Source: Candidatus Gastranaerophilales bacterium | Lineage (GTDB): Bacteria; Cyanobacteriota; Vampirovibrionia; Gastranaerophilales; Gastranaerophilaceae | Assembly (NCBI GenBank): GCA_944325825.1 | Contig: CALVBP010000016.1 | Location: forward strand, 1-39,951 | DNA length: 39,951 bases | Direction: 5' to 3' | Shown here: piece after piece, positions 15,873 to 24,676 of the stretch | Layout: each line of letters opens with the position of its first letter | Numbering within the stretch: position 1 is the stretch's first letter | Position numbers and translations under genes: made by a program | The notes under the pieces: generated by a model | What the model was told of the DNA's origin: nothing | What the model saw: the letters and a program-made list of their open reading frames with translations, nothing else | Database searches by the model: none

Positions 15873-17096
15873 ATGAAGTATGATTACGGGATTATAGGTG
15901 GCGGTCCTGCCGGTTATACAGCCGGAATTTATCTTGCTCAAAAGGGTAAATCCGTAATTATTTTTGAGAAAGATAAGCTTGGCGGAACATGCCTTAACAG
16001 GGGCTGTATTCCTACAAAATCACTTTTGCACTCCTCTGAAATTTATAAAGAGGTTCTTTGTTCTTCAAATATAGGGTTAGATATATCTCTGAATTCTTTT
16101 GATTTTTCAAAAGTAATGGCTAAAAAAGAGCAGACAGTTGAAAAGGTAAGAAAATCTCTTGAGCTTGCCGTGAAAAATTCCGGTGCCGCAGTCGTTTACT
16201 CAGAAGCCCGAATAAAAGACAAAAATACAATTATAGCAGGGGATAATGAATATAGCGTTTCTGAAATCATATATGCAGCCGGTTCAATCCCCAGAGAAAT
16301 AACAGGGCTAAATTTTGACCACGAATTTGTTCTTACCTCAGATGACGTTTTGAATATAAATAACCTGCCAAGAACCGTTCTAATTGTGGGCTCAGGGGCT
16401 ATAGGTATTGAATGGGCAAGAATATTTTCTAATTTCGGGGTAGAGGTTTTTGTATCTGAAATTGCAGAACATCTGCTTCCGATTGCTGATATTGAGGTTT
16501 CCAAAAGGATTGAGAGAATATTTAAACAGAGAAAAATAAAGTACTTTTTAAATGACAGTATAGAAAAAATTGATAAAAAAACTGTTACTTTAAAATCAGG
16601 AACTGTGGTAAACCCGGATTTTATATTATTTGCAGCAGGAAGGATTCCGCTGAAACCCGCAATCGACTGCACTGTTCTTGGTGATTCCTGCGGAGAAATT
16701 CAGCTTGCGCATTATGCAATACATCAGGCAAAAAAATATGCTCTCGGAATTGATTATGATAAATCGCTTATACCTTCTGTAATCTACGGTGAGCCTGAAA
16801 TAGCCTGGGTCGGATTAAGGGAGCAGGATTGCGGAGAAGAATGTCAAAAAATATTGCTCCCTGTCACAGCTCTTGGAAAATCCTGGTGTGATGATTCAAC
16901 AGACGGTTTTATTAAGCTGATTTTAAAAGATAAACTTATAGTTGGAGCTCACATAGTCTCAAAAGAAGCATCAGCCCTTATTCATGAATTGATTATTGCT
17001 ATGCAGAATAAACTGTCAATTGATGAGTTAAAGCAGGTTTGTTTTGCTCATCCTACATACTCGGAAGGTATATTTGAAGCCCTTATACGAATATAA
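15873..17096 (+). CDS. Dihydrolipoamide-dehydrogenase-like flavoprotein, internally shortened
   Basis: A pyridine-nucleotide disulfide oxidoreductase. FAD is bound by YGIIGGGPAGYTAG; the redox-active disulfide is GGTCLNRGCIPTK (C40 and C45); NAD(P) binding is by VGSGAIGIEWA; and the C-terminal CFAHPTYSEGIFEAL (H393, E398) supplies the base pair seen in dihydrolipoamide dehydrogenases. At 407 aa it is shorter than the usual 450-470. Between AAGR and the second FAD element (LGD) there are about 13 residues instead of about 50, so some 35 residues are missing in frame. No lipoyl or 2-oxoacid dehydrogenase gene is nearby. GGGAGGG precedes the ATG. Confidence 0.85.
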   Translation: MKYDYGIIGGGPAGYTAGIYLAQKGKSVIIFEKDKLGGTCLNRGCIPTKSLLHSSEIYKEVLCSSNIGLDISLNSFDFSKVMAKKEQTVEKVRKSLELAVKNSGAAVVYSEARIKDKNTIIAGDNEYSVSEIIYAAGSIPREITGLNFDHEFVLTSDDVLNINNLPRTVLIVGSGAIGIEWARIFSNFGVEVFVSEIAEHLLPIADIEVSKRIERIFKQRKIKYFLNDSIEKIDKKTVTLKSGTVVNPDFILFAAGRIPLKPAIDCTVLGDSCGEIQLAHYAIHQAKKYALGIDYDKSLIPSVIYGEPEIAWVGLREQDCGEECQKILLPVTALGKSWCDDSTDGFIKLILKDKLIVGAHIVSKEASALIHELIIAMQNKLSIDELKQVCFAHPTYSEGIFEALIRI

Positions 17097-17107
17097 ACAA
17101 AAGAAAA

Positions 17108-17143
17108 AACCTTTCTTTGGAAGAAAGGTTCGGAATCTTTTTT
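17108..17143. terminator. Terminator after the flavoprotein gene
   Basis: AACCTTTCTT (17108-17117), loop TGG and AAGAAAGGTT (17121-17130) pair perfectly. On the plus strand a T-run begins 8 nt later; on the minus strand six T follow directly. It lies 12 nt after the gene. Confidence 0.8.
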
Positions 17144-17484
17144 AATAATTCCTCATGTGTGTAGAAGGTTAGTGTGTAGGTTGTATGAAAGGTTGTGTGT
17201 TATGTGTCTATTTAATGTTTGCCGCTTGGCTTATATATATAAAGTATATTTTTTCTATAAAATTGCGCTACTTTATATATATTGTAACAAATGTTTACAT
17301 TCTTAAGCCGGTTAGAAAATAGACAGGATGTCATGCGGAGGTAAATATACCTCATTTTGAGGCGATAGCTAAAGGATTACAATTTTAAGGAACTGTGATG
17401 CTTGGATAATGCCCGGCATTCCGGGATGAATTGAACAGAGCTTTGCCGGGAAACCGTTTTCTGTCAGAGGGGGTAGAGGAATCA
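17144..17484. other. Intergenic region with long inverted repeat and repeat fragments
   Basis: 341 nt between convergent genes and no coding sequence supported. It holds a GT-rich stretch, a perfect 13-bp inverted repeat (TATATATAAAGTA at 17234-17246 and TACTTTATATATA at 17269-17281, 22-nt loop), and fragments resembling the CATTCTGAGG and ATTCCGGG intergenic repeats seen near 4100 and 27400. Confidence 0.6.
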
Positions 17485-18999
17485 TTATCCTCTGTACTGT
17501 AAAGCTTGGGTTATGTGTTCTTTCTTTATATCTTTTGCCCCGGATAAATCAGCGATTGTTCTGGCTATTTTTAATATTCTGTTATATTTTCTGCCGGACA
17601 GCTGGTAAACTTGAGCAGCTTGCTTTAAAATCTCTTGGGAATCCTTATCAAGATTGCAGTACTTTTTTAATAGCTGCGGGGTGAGTTCCGAATTAGTAAA
17701 TATTCCGTCATCTTTGTACCTTTCTGCCTGAATTCTTCTTGCTTTTATAACCCGTTCTCTTATTCTGGCAGACGGTTCAGATTCTGTTTTTATATTTACA
17801 AGTTCTTCTGTTGAAAGTCTCGGAACATTTATAATTAAATCAATTCTGTCTAAGAGTGGGCCTGATAGTCTGGATTGGTATCTTTTTATTTGAATTTCAG
17901 AGCAGGTACACGGTTTTTCTTTATCTCCTAAATAACCGCAAGGACAAGGATTCATGGCTCCTATCAAAATAAAGCTGCTAGGATATTTAATTGTTGTTTT
18001 TGCTCTTGATATAACAACCTCTCCGTCTTCAAGAGGCTGCCTTAAAACTTCAAGGACCTGTCTTGGAAACTCAACTATTTCGTCCAAAAACAGTACCCCT
18101 CTGTGTGCAAGAGTTATTTCTCCCGGTTTTGGGTTTGTGCCGCCTCCTATAATTCCATTAGGCGATGCCGTATGGTGGACTGAACGATACGGGCGTTTTG
18201 TCATAAGTGGTTCATCCGGAGTTAAAAGTCCGCTTATACTGTATATTTTAGTTAGTTCAAGAGCTTCTTTTAATTCCAGCGGCGGAAGTATTGATGCCAT
18301 ACATTTTGCCATCATAGTTTTACCTGACCCCGGAGAGCCTGACATTAAAACGTTATGCCCGCCTGCAGCTGCAATTTCCAGTGCTTTTTTAGCTTTTTGC
18401 TGTCCTTTTACTTCCTTAAAATCATGGATATAATCAACAAACGCATTTTCTTCCAGATATTTATGGATATCCACCTTGGTTTCTTTTATGGGTGTATCTG
18501 CAAAATGTGCAACAATTTCTCTTAAATCTTTTGCTCCGAATACATGGATTCCTTCTGCAAGAGCGGCTTCTTTTGCATTTTCATAAGGGACAAAGACCGT
18601 ATCAATTCCATTTTCTTTCAAGCCTGTAACCAGAGGCAAAACTCCGTTGATTTTTCTTAAAGAACCGTCAAGAGATAATTCTCCTAAAAATGCCATTTTT
18701 TCATTCTCAGGAATCTCTATTCCTTCTTCTTTAAGTATTCCGATTGCAATAGGAAGGTCAAAATTTGTGCCTTCTTTCCTGATGTCAGCCGGTGCAAGAT
18801 TAACAATAACTCTTCCGGTCGGGAAACTGAAACCGGAGTTTTTTATTGCGGAACGTACTCTCTCTTTAGCTTCCGAGACTGCACTGTCAGGTAGCCCAAC
18901 AATACTCATATTCGGGAGCGAATTTATAACATCAACTTCCGCTTCTATTTTAAATGCATTAATTCCAACCGTGGTTGCAGTAATAGCTTTTGTTACCAT
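17485..18999 (-). CDS. comM: YifB/ComM family AAA+ ATPase
   Basis: ComM is a hexameric helicase that promotes branch migration during natural transformation in studied bacteria. The 504-aa product has the N-terminal Lon-like S5 fold (VNLAPADIRKEGTNFDLPIAIG), then Walker A GSPGSGKTMMAKCMAS near residues 224-239, Walker B VLFLDEI, and the CPCGYLGDKEKPCTCSE Cys cluster and C-terminal Mg-chelatase-like domain. ATG 18999 is preferred over a TTG 18 nt upstream. No ribosome site is visible; TATAAT lies exactly 6 nt before the ATG on this strand. The natural-competence role is inferred from the family. Confidence 0.93.
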   Translation of the reverse strand: MVTKAITATTVGINAFKIEAEVDVINSLPNMSIVGLPDSAVSEAKERVRSAIKNSGFSFPTGRVIVNLAPADIRKEGTNFDLPIAIGILKEEGIEIPENEKMAFLGELSLDGSLRKINGVLPLVTGLKENGIDTVFVPYENAKEAALAEGIHVFGAKDLREIVAHFADTPIKETKVDIHKYLEENAFVDYIHDFKEVKGQQKAKKALEIAAAGGHNVLMSGSPGSGKTMMAKCMASILPPLELKEALELTKIYSISGLLTPDEPLMTKRPYRSVHHTASPNGIIGGGTNPKPGEITLAHRGVLFLDEIVEFPRQVLEVLRQPLEDGEVVISRAKTTIKYPSSFILIGAMNPCPCGYLGDKEKPCTCSEIQIKRYQSRLSGPLLDRIDLIINVPRLSTEELVNIKTESEPSARIRERVIKARRIQAERYKDDGIFTNSELTPQLLKKYCNLDKDSQEILKQAAQVYQLSGRKYNRILKIARTIADLSGAKDIKKEHITQALQYRG

Positions 19000-19005
19000 A
19001 GGTTT

Positions 19006-19011
19006 ATTATA
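19006..19011 (-). promoter_or_regulatory. -10 box abutting comM start, predicted leaderless
   Basis: TATAAT on the minus strand, 6 nt from the comM ATG. This would place +1 on the A of the start codon. No good -35 is seen 17 bp upstream, and the box lies just beyond the stop codon of the small upstream gene. Confidence 0.45.
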
Positions 19012-19019
19012 GTACAAAA

Positions 19020-19271
19020 TTATGAATCAGGAAGCATTGAAGAAATTTCTGCAACAATTCTGGCAATATCCGGCCCGCCAAATATAGCTTCCAATATAAG
19101 ACCGGAATTTATAATTGTGGTTTCTCTGTATTCCATTGTGTCTATGTCAATGATATTAAATTCAACATAGTCATCCCCGACATAAGTAATTTTGCCGTAT
19201 TCTGCTCCTGTTGCCCATCTTAAAAATACGTACTTTTGTTCAAAGATTTTCAGTCTGTTGATTAATCTCAT
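19020..19271 (-). CDS. Small hypothetical protein (83 aa)
   Basis: No family recognised. The product has alternating beta-strand-like segments (YGKITYVGDDYVEFNIIDID, ETTIINSGLILEAIFGG), a pattern that could fit a small beta-barrel such as an LSm-like fold; that is a guess. The ATG at 19271 is followed by MRLINRLKIFEQ. Its stop is 20 nt before comM on the same strand, so it may be linked to it by transcription. Confidence 0.65.
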   Translation of the reverse strand: MRLINRLKIFEQKYVFLRWATGAEYGKITYVGDDYVEFNIIDIDTMEYRETTIINSGLILEAIFGGPDIARIVAEISSMLPDS

Positions 19272-19438
19272 TTAAATACTACCTTCGCCTGTGTATATAT
19301 TATTTTTAGTTCTGAAATTTATAAAGTCAAATTAGTCAGATTTTAAATTTGGGAATAAACTCTCCTTATGGTTATAATATATCACAATTTTAGATATTTC
19401 TCAAACTCTTAAGAATTATTTAATATTCTGACAGAGTA

Positions 19439-19447
19439 TGATAAAAT
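19439..19447 (+). promoter_or_regulatory. Extended -10 element for rubrerythrin
   Basis: TGATAAAAT lies 30 nt before the rubrerythrin ATG, with the AGGAGG ribosome site in between. It is a TGn-type extended -10 box; the -35 region (TTTAAT, 17 bp upstream) is weak. Confidence 0.45.
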
Positions 19448-19477
19448 TAGTTTGTACACAAAATAGGAGGCTGGATT

Positions 19478-20017
19478 ATGGATTTAAAGGGTTCAAAAAC
19501 CGAAAAGAATTTATGGACTGCATTTGCAGGAGAATCGCAAGCTCGTAATAAATATACATATTACGCATCTCAGGCAAAGAAAGACGGTTTTGTTCAAATA
19601 AGCAAGATTTTTGAAGAAACTGCAAATAATGAAAAAGAACACGCAAAAATCTGGTTTAAATACTTGCATGGCGGAAAAGTCCCGGAAACAATCGCTAACC
19701 TGAAAGACGCAGCTGACGGCGAAAACTACGAATGGACTGATATGTATGCAACTTTTGCCAAAGAAGCAAAAGAAGAAGGGTTTACAGAACTTGCTGTCCT
19801 ATTTGAAATGGTTGGTAAAATTGAAAAAGAGCATGAAGAAAGATACAGAAAGCTTCTTGCTAATATTGAAAACGGAGAAGTATTTAAACGTACCGGTGAA
19901 AATACATGGGAATGCTCAAACTGCGGACACGTATTTGTAGGCGAATCTGCTCCTCAGCTTTGCCCTGTCTGCAAACATCCTCAATCCTATTTCTTCTTGA
20001 AAGCTAAAAATTACTAA
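19478..20017 (+). CDS. rbr: Rubrerythrin
   Basis: A di-iron peroxidase that protects anaerobes from hydrogen peroxide, using a rubredoxin domain as electron entry. In 179 aa, the ferritin-like domain has the E-x-x-H-type ligand motifs ([36 protein letters not shown]), and the C-terminal rubredoxin-like domain carries CSNCGH and CPVCKHP. AGGAGG lies at 19466-19471. It is monocistronic: a terminator follows. Confidence 0.96.
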   Translation: MDLKGSKTEKNLWTAFAGESQARNKYTYYASQAKKDGFVQISKIFEETANNEKEHAKIWFKYLHGGKVPETIANLKDAADGENYEWTDMYATFAKEAKEEGFTELAVLFEMVGKIEKEHEERYRKLLANIENGEVFKRTGENTWECSNCGHVFVGESAPQLCPVCKHPQSYFFLKAKNY

Positions 20018-20052
20018 GGGTAATTTAACGGAGTAACGATAGTTGTAATATG

Positions 20053-20091
20053 ACACACCGGATGACTAAAGTTAGCCGGTGTGTTGTTTTT
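20053..20091 (+). terminator. Terminator of the rubrerythrin gene
   Basis: ACACACCGG (20053-20061) pairs with CCGGTGTGT (20076-20084) across a 14-nt loop; a T-rich tail (TGTTTTT) follows. It overlaps the first possible start of the next gene. Confidence 0.85.
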
Positions 20092-20149
20092 AAAAGTATA
20101 TGACTTCAAAAAAGCGCAACATCCCTTCTCGTATTTCAGAGGAACTCTT

Positions 20150-20647
20150 TTGCAAGACTATGTCAATCCATACTCCTCAAAATGTCCTAATCCGAAACTA
20201 GGGGAATGGTTAATTAGACAGGATAAAACTTTAATAGATACACAATTAGGTAATTATACTAAAAAAGTATTTAATATAAAGGAAAAGACTATTAAAACAA
20301 CAATAAGTGATACCCACTCAACTCCGCAACATAAAGTTAAAGTTTTGGCTAAAAGTTTTGAATCTCCGAGCAAATTGGGTAAATTTACAGCCAGAGCAAT
20401 GACAAGGACTCCAGTTATAGGATTAGCTGTATCAGCAGCTATTGAGACCTGTCAGGTAGTAAATGCCATAAAGAATGGAGAGAAACCGGATAAAGCTATT
20501 GTAAAAGGAGCTTTAAGGTTTACATCCGGTACTGCTATAACCGCAATTTGCGGAACTGTTGGTTCTTTCCTGGGGCCTGTCGGCTCTCTAGTTGGCTTGG
20601 GAATCGGCGCCGGGTTGAGCTATCTGGTCTCGAAAGCTATTAAGTAG
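20150..20647 (+). CDS. Hypothetical protein with Gly-rich hydrophobic tail
   Basis: The frame is open from a TTG at 20081, but that codon sits inside the rubrerythrin terminator. A TTG at 20150 (preceded by AGAGGA at 20138-20143) is a more plausible start; no in-frame ATG exists before the conserved-looking part. The product (165 aa from 20150) is basic, then ends in a glycine-rich hydrophobic segment (from about residue 125: TSGTAITAICGTVGSFLGPVG, then VGLGIGAGLSYLV), a glycine-zipper-like pattern that could span or insert in membranes. No family is recognised. The 3' end overlaps the convergent next gene by 8 nt. Confidence 0.6.
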   Translation: MQDYVNPYSSKCPNPKLGEWLIRQDKTLIDTQLGNYTKKVFNIKEKTIKTTISDTHSTPQHKVKVLAKSFESPSKLGKFTARAMTRTPVIGLAVSAAIETCQVVNAIKNGEKPDKAIVKGALRFTSGTAITAICGTVGSFLGPVGSLVGLGIGAGLSYLVSKAIK

Positions 20648-20963
20648 ACTTTTTGGCTTTTAATTTTTCCTCTTTGCGACGTAATTTTCGCTCTTCTCGA
20701 AGATTTGATAAAACGTAGTTAAATCCTTCATCGGTTTTTCCGCCCAGCAATTTCCTTATAGCTTTCAAAGTATCAATCCCATCCTCTGGTGAAATCTTTC
20801 TAAATAGCATAACATCATATCTTAGACACATTAATAAGTCTGTTGTAATAGATTTTCCCCAATAAATTTCCTTTTGTGCTCTTTCGAGGTACTTCATATT
20901 AACAGCTTGAAAAGAGGTCTGGTTATTATTTTTATTATAACTTGCGATAGGGTTGATATACAT
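20640..20963 (-). CDS. Hypothetical protein with early F-x-A motif
   Basis: The 107-aa product begins with an Asn-rich stretch and TSFQAVN near residue 16, similar in position to the F-x-(G/A) motifs of other proteins in this window. The rest is helical and strongly basic at the C-terminus (LREERKLRRKEEKLKAKKST). AAGGAG lies upstream of the ATG at 20963. Function unknown. Confidence 0.75.
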   Translation of the reverse strand: MYINPIASYNKNNNQTSFQAVNMKYLERAQKEIYWGKSITTDLLMCLRYDVMLFRKISPEDGIDTLKAIRKLLGGKTDEGFNYVLSNLREERKLRRKEEKLKAKKST

Positions 20964-21039
20964 AAATACTCCTTGTTAATTATTTTTAGCACAAACTTCC
21001 TGCAATAGCAATTACGGCTCTATGATTTATTTTTCTCTA

Positions 21040-21048
21040 TGCTATAAT
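21040..21048 (+). promoter_or_regulatory. Extended -10 element for the MATE gene
   Basis: TGCTATAAT, an exact TGn-TATAAT extended -10 box, lies 33 nt upstream of the MATE gene ATG. Confidence 0.55.
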
Positions 21049-21081
21049 CTTTAAAGCATAAAGAAGAAAAGACCAGTCAAA

Positions 21082-22461
21082 ATGATAAATGATCTGACAA
21101 AGGGAGCTCCTCTAAAATTAATGCTGCTGTTTTCTGTGCCGCTTTTAATCGGTAATATATTTCAGCAGTTTTATAATATAGCCGATATAATTATTGTGGG
21201 AAGAACACTGGGAATGAATGCTCTTGCAGCTGTCGGAGCTGTTTCACCGTTATTCTTTTTGATTGTTTTTATGGTAGTGGGTCTGACAAGCGGATTTTCC
21301 ATAATAACAGGGCAAAAATTTGGAGCAAAAGATTTTCCGGGAGTAAGACGCTCTGTCACTATGTCTGCGATACTTACTATATTTTTTACTCTGGTTTTTA
21401 CAATAATCAGTGTCTTTTTTATGCATAAGCTGCTCGGACTGATGAATGTTCCTGAAGAGATTTATAGAGATGCATATTATTATATTCAAATAATTGTTGT
21501 TTTTCTTATAGTTTCGAGTTTCTATAATCTTCTGGCAAGTGTTATCAGAGCTCTTGGAGACAGTTTAACTCCGTTATATTGTCTGATTGTCGCTTCTGTA
21601 TTAAATGTTATTCTTGCTCTAATTTTTATTTTGAATTTCCATTGGGGCGTTCCGGGATCGGCATATGCTCTGGTTGTGTCCCAGGCTATTTCGGTTTTGT
21701 TATGTCTGTGGTATGTAAAGAAAAAGTTTCCTATACTTCACCTTGCTAAAAAGGATTGGATTTTTAACTGGAAAAAAGACTATACTTTTGCCTGGCTGCA
21801 TTTAAAAGTCGGATTTCCCATGGCAATACAGTTTGCGATTTTGGGTTTAAGTATTCTTATTATTCAAAGTGTATGTAATAGTTTTGGAGCTGATGTTATA
21901 GCCGCATTTACGGCAGCTTTGAGAATAGAACAGCTGGCAACATTGCCTATGATATCTTTCGGGGTTGCTCTGGCTTCTTTTGTTGCTCAAAACTTTGGAG
22001 CCAGAAAGTATGGAAGAATAAAAGACGGGGTTAGAAAAATATCCTTTTTGAATGTGATTTTGAGCATTATTATGGCATTTATAATGCATTTTTGGGGAGG
22101 AGAACTTGTAGCTCTATTTGTTGGCAGAGAAAATATAAATGTTGTAAAAATTGCTCATGAATACCTTTTTATAAGTTCAATTTTTTATTTTTTCCTTGCC
22201 CAAATCTTTGTTTACAGAAATGCGCTTCAGGGTTTAGGCAGGGCAATGATTCCTTTGTTTGCATCTGTAGGCGAACTCTTAATGCGTGCTTTTGCTGCAA
22301 TTTATCTGGCTGTCAGAATAAGTTATTTCGGGGTGTTTTATGCAGGTCCTATTGCCTGGACAACAGCTGCTCTGGTTCTTGCTATAGGATATTATTCAAC
22401 GTTTAAAGCTTTTATTATGAAAACCAGAAACAAACTTCGTCTGAATAAAAGTTCAGATTGA
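21082..22461 (+). CDS. MATE family efflux transporter
   Basis: A 459-aa inner-membrane multidrug/toxin extrusion transporter that uses a cation gradient to expel drugs or metabolites. About twelve hydrophobic segments are visible. The start MINDLTKGAPLKLMLLFSVPLLIGNIFQQFYNIADIIIVG is the classic MATE N-terminus, and a second repeat begins near residue 240 (GFPMAIQFAILGLSILIIQS). A specific substrate cannot be read from the sequence. The TolC-type gene starts 21 nt later. Confidence 0.93.
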   Translation: MINDLTKGAPLKLMLLFSVPLLIGNIFQQFYNIADIIIVGRTLGMNALAAVGAVSPLFFLIVFMVVGLTSGFSIITGQKFGAKDFPGVRRSVTMSAILTIFFTLVFTIISVFFMHKLLGLMNVPEEIYRDAYYYIQIIVVFLIVSSFYNLLASVIRALGDSLTPLYCLIVASVLNVILALIFILNFHWGVPGSAYALVVSQAISVLLCLWYVKKKFPILHLAKKDWIFNWKKDYTFAWLHLKVGFPMAIQFAILGLSILIIQSVCNSFGADVIAAFTAALRIEQLATLPMISFGVALASFVAQNFGARKYGRIKDGVRKISFLNVILSIIMAFIMHFWGGELVALFVGRENINVVKIAHEYLFISSIFYFFLAQIFVYRNALQGLGRAMIPLFASVGELLMRAFAAIYLAVRISYFGVFYAGPIAWTTAALVLAIGYYSTFKAFIMKTRNKLRLNKSSD

Positions 22462-22467
22462 CAACTA

Positions 22468-22476
22468 TGATATAAT
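22468..22476 (+). promoter_or_regulatory. Extended -10 box abutting the TolC-family gene
   Basis: TGATATAAT; TATAAT ends 6 nt before the ATG at 22483, so transcription would start on or next to the start codon. A TTGACA at 22458 is too close (7 nt) to act as its -35. Confidence 0.55.
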
Positions 22477-22482
22477 AGAATT

Positions 22483-23976
22483 ATGGTTAAGAAGGGTTGT
22501 CAGCTTGTGCTGATATTTTTATTGCTGTTATTTAATTCAGTAAAAGTATTTGCGCATGGCGAAGAAGATTTATTTAAACTGGTCGAAGTAAAAGACGGAA
22601 CCTCATTGTCTGTAATGGATTGTGTTGCGGTTGCGTTTAAAAACAGTCCTAAAATAAAACGTCAAAAATATAATCTTGATATTGCAAAAAGCAATCTTGG
22701 TATAGCCAAAGCTCAATATTTTCCGGTAATTAATGCAGGAGTTGGCTTTTTTAACGAAAATAACAGTGATAATATTTATTATAATTCTCATTATAGGGAA
22801 CTGCCGTCAGTCGGGCTTTCCATAAATAAACTTATCTGGGATTTTGGACGTACAACAGCTTATATTAAAATGGAAGAATTTTATAAAATCGGTGCGGAGT
22901 ATGAGTTTATAGACAGTCTTTGCGCAACGCTTTTTGATATCAAAGGCAAGTACTATAATCTCTTAAGAGCAGAGGCTTTGAGAGATATTGCGGAGTATAA
23001 TGTTGAACTTAATGAAAAATATCTTAATCTTGCAAAGGGAAGAAAAAAGTATGACAAAACAGCTGCCGAAGTTAACTTGGCAGATTCAAAAGTTCGATTA
23101 ATAGAAGCGCAAAATAATTTTAAAAATGAGCGGGTTAATCTTACAAATTCAATGTATCTGGATTCACAGCCGGATTTTGATATAAAACACACAATGACAT
23201 TTGATTACGATTCAAAATTATTCCCCAATCCTGAAAAATACTTAGCATCTGATTTTATCCCTCAAATTTTTCCGTTTACAAAAGAAGAGTCTTTGCAGAT
23301 AGCATATGATAACAGTCCGGACTTAAGAGTTTTAGTTTCAACAAGAGATGCGATGGAACAATCACTATTGTTTATTAAAAAGTCTTACATGCCGGCACTC
23401 TCTGCAAATGCAGGTTATGGGCTTAATAATTCCACCCAAACCTCAAACAATAGCCTGCAGGTTGGAGTAAATCTTTCTGCTTCTACAAACTTAATGGAAC
23501 TTAAACATTCGGTAAAAGGCGGAGAAGCTCAGGTTAATCTTGCTGATAATGAGATTCTTTTGTTCAAAAAAGATTTATATTATGAACTCAAACGTGCTTT
23601 CAATAATATTTATAAAACGGAAAATGAAATTCCGGCAGCTAAAATGGAAGTAATACAAGGGTTTGAAAATCTTAAATTAATAGAAGAACAATATAAAAAC
23701 AAAGACCTTAACTATGTAGCACTTCAAGAAGCAAGAAAAGATTATATTAAGGCTTTACAAAATTACGTGGAGAGTTTGTATAACTACAATATGGCTCTTA
23801 TTCAGATTGAAATGGCAATGCACTGCCACATTGTTGATATTCACCATAAATCAGAACATGCTATGCATTATCATTCACAGGAACTTGTAGATAAATTGAA
23901 TAAAGCCCTTGGATGTGATGAAACCGAAGTTAAACGGCCTAAAAAACATACTGTTAAAAATGTTGAAAAATTATAG
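22483..23976 (+). CDS. TolC family outer-membrane efflux protein with His-rich tail
   Basis: A 497-aa outer-membrane channel component for type I secretion or efflux. Residues 1-24 form a Sec signal peptide (LVLIFLLLLFNSVKVFA|H). The two-fold TolC repeat is visible: MDCVAVAFKNSPKIKRQKYNLDIAKSNL and, later, SLQIAYDNSPDLRVLVSTRDAMEQS. After about residue 445 comes a His-rich tail (HCHIVDIHHKSEHAMHYH), unusual for TolC proteins and possibly metal-binding. It follows the MATE gene, so it may serve that or another exporter; no membrane fusion protein gene is in sight. No ribosome site is visible. Confidence 0.88.
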   Translation: MVKKGCQLVLIFLLLLFNSVKVFAHGEEDLFKLVEVKDGTSLSVMDCVAVAFKNSPKIKRQKYNLDIAKSNLGIAKAQYFPVINAGVGFFNENNSDNIYYNSHYRELPSVGLSINKLIWDFGRTTAYIKMEEFYKIGAEYEFIDSLCATLFDIKGKYYNLLRAEALRDIAEYNVELNEKYLNLAKGRKKYDKTAAEVNLADSKVRLIEAQNNFKNERVNLTNSMYLDSQPDFDIKHTMTFDYDSKLFPNPEKYLASDFIPQIFPFTKEESLQIAYDNSPDLRVLVSTRDAMEQSLLFIKKSYMPALSANAGYGLNNSTQTSNNSLQVGVNLSASTNLMELKHSVKGGEAQVNLADNEILLFKKDLYYELKRAFNNIYKTENEIPAAKMEVIQGFENLKLIEEQYKNKDLNYVALQEARKDYIKALQNYVESLYNYNMALIQIEMAMHCHIVDIHHKSEHAMHYHSQELVDKLNKALGCDETEVKRPKKHTVKNVEKL

Positions 23977-24015
23977 AAGTTTAAGTTTACTGAAAAATTT
24001 TTATTTTCTAAAAAA

Positions 24016-24576
24016 TTATTTTTTTACCAATCTCATTAAATTAGAGTCTTTTCTTACCAGTTTAAATCCGTTTTTGATATAGAAATCTACAGTTGAATGA
24101 AGCGACCTTAAGCCAATTTCAGAATTGTTATAATATTTTTTTAAGAAGCTCAAGAAAGATGTTCCCAGCTTTTCATAGGTTCGGTTATTTGAATCAAATG
24201 AATTTTCGGGTTGAACTTGAAGATAATCAATAAAAACTTTCCCTTTAACAGGATAATCAAGAACAACTTTTGCTTCAGCAAGTATATCATCAGAATTAAG
24301 TCTGTTATAATTTTCTTTCTGGTCTGTAAGAATAAAGAATTTCTGTTTAGAATCCGGGGCATTATTGAGATTTATTCTGTAAGCATCTTTATATATACAT
24401 CTTGAAAAATTTCCATCCCATAGTCTGTCAACATCCTCGAGCGCTTTTAAATCATGAAATTTCAGCGGGTCGGCTTCTACTATTGCAGCCTGATGTGTTG
24501 GAAGCGGATAACCTGCTCTTTTAATATTTATGTTAGAAATAAATTGTCCTTTGAAACTTATTTGATTCATAAACAC
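24016..24576 (-). CDS. Hypothetical protein, GNAT-like C-terminus
   Basis: The 186-aa product starts MFMNQISFKGQF, one of the F-x-G proteins in this window. From about residue 113 (VFIDYLQVQPENSF) to 180 (FLSFLKKYYNNSEIGLRSLHSTVDFYIKNGFKL) it resembles the acetyl-CoA N-acetyltransferase (GNAT) fold: a beta strand, an acceptor helix with K-x-G-T-S-F-L and the final A-x-x-F-Y-x-x-x-G-F element. The pyrophosphate-binding R/Q-x-x-G-x-G/A loop is not clear, so activity is uncertain. Confidence 0.7.
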   Translation of the reverse strand: MFMNQISFKGQFISNINIKRAGYPLPTHQAAIVEADPLKFHDLKALEDVDRLWDGNFSRCIYKDAYRINLNNAPDSKQKFFILTDQKENYNRLNSDDILAEAKVVLDYPVKGKVFIDYLQVQPENSFDSNNRTYEKLGTSFLSFLKKYYNNSEIGLRSLHSTVDFYIKNGFKLVRKDSNLMRLVKK

Positions 24577-24652
24577 TAATTCCTTGGGTATACAAAAACC
24601 CGTAAATTTATTTTTTGCTAATTAAATTTATATTAATTCATAAATATTTATA

Positions 24653-24661
24653 TGATATAAT
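24653..24661 (+). promoter_or_regulatory. Extended -10 element for the UvrA2-like gene
   Basis: TGATATAAT, 15 nt before the ATG at 24677. The predicted start of transcription near 24668 argues against the TTG at 24662 as the initiation codon. Confidence 0.5.
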
Positions 24662-24676
24662 TTGTCCGTAATAATT

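Noticed and set aside
20081-20149. Start of the glycine-rich protein at TTG 20081
   Set aside because: The codon is inside the rubrerythrin terminator stem/tail and has no ribosome site; TTG 20150 is a better choice.
22458-22476. TTGACA plus TATAAT as a promoter for the TolC-family gene
   Set aside because: Only 7 nt separate the boxes; the TATAAT is instead supported by its extended TG motif.
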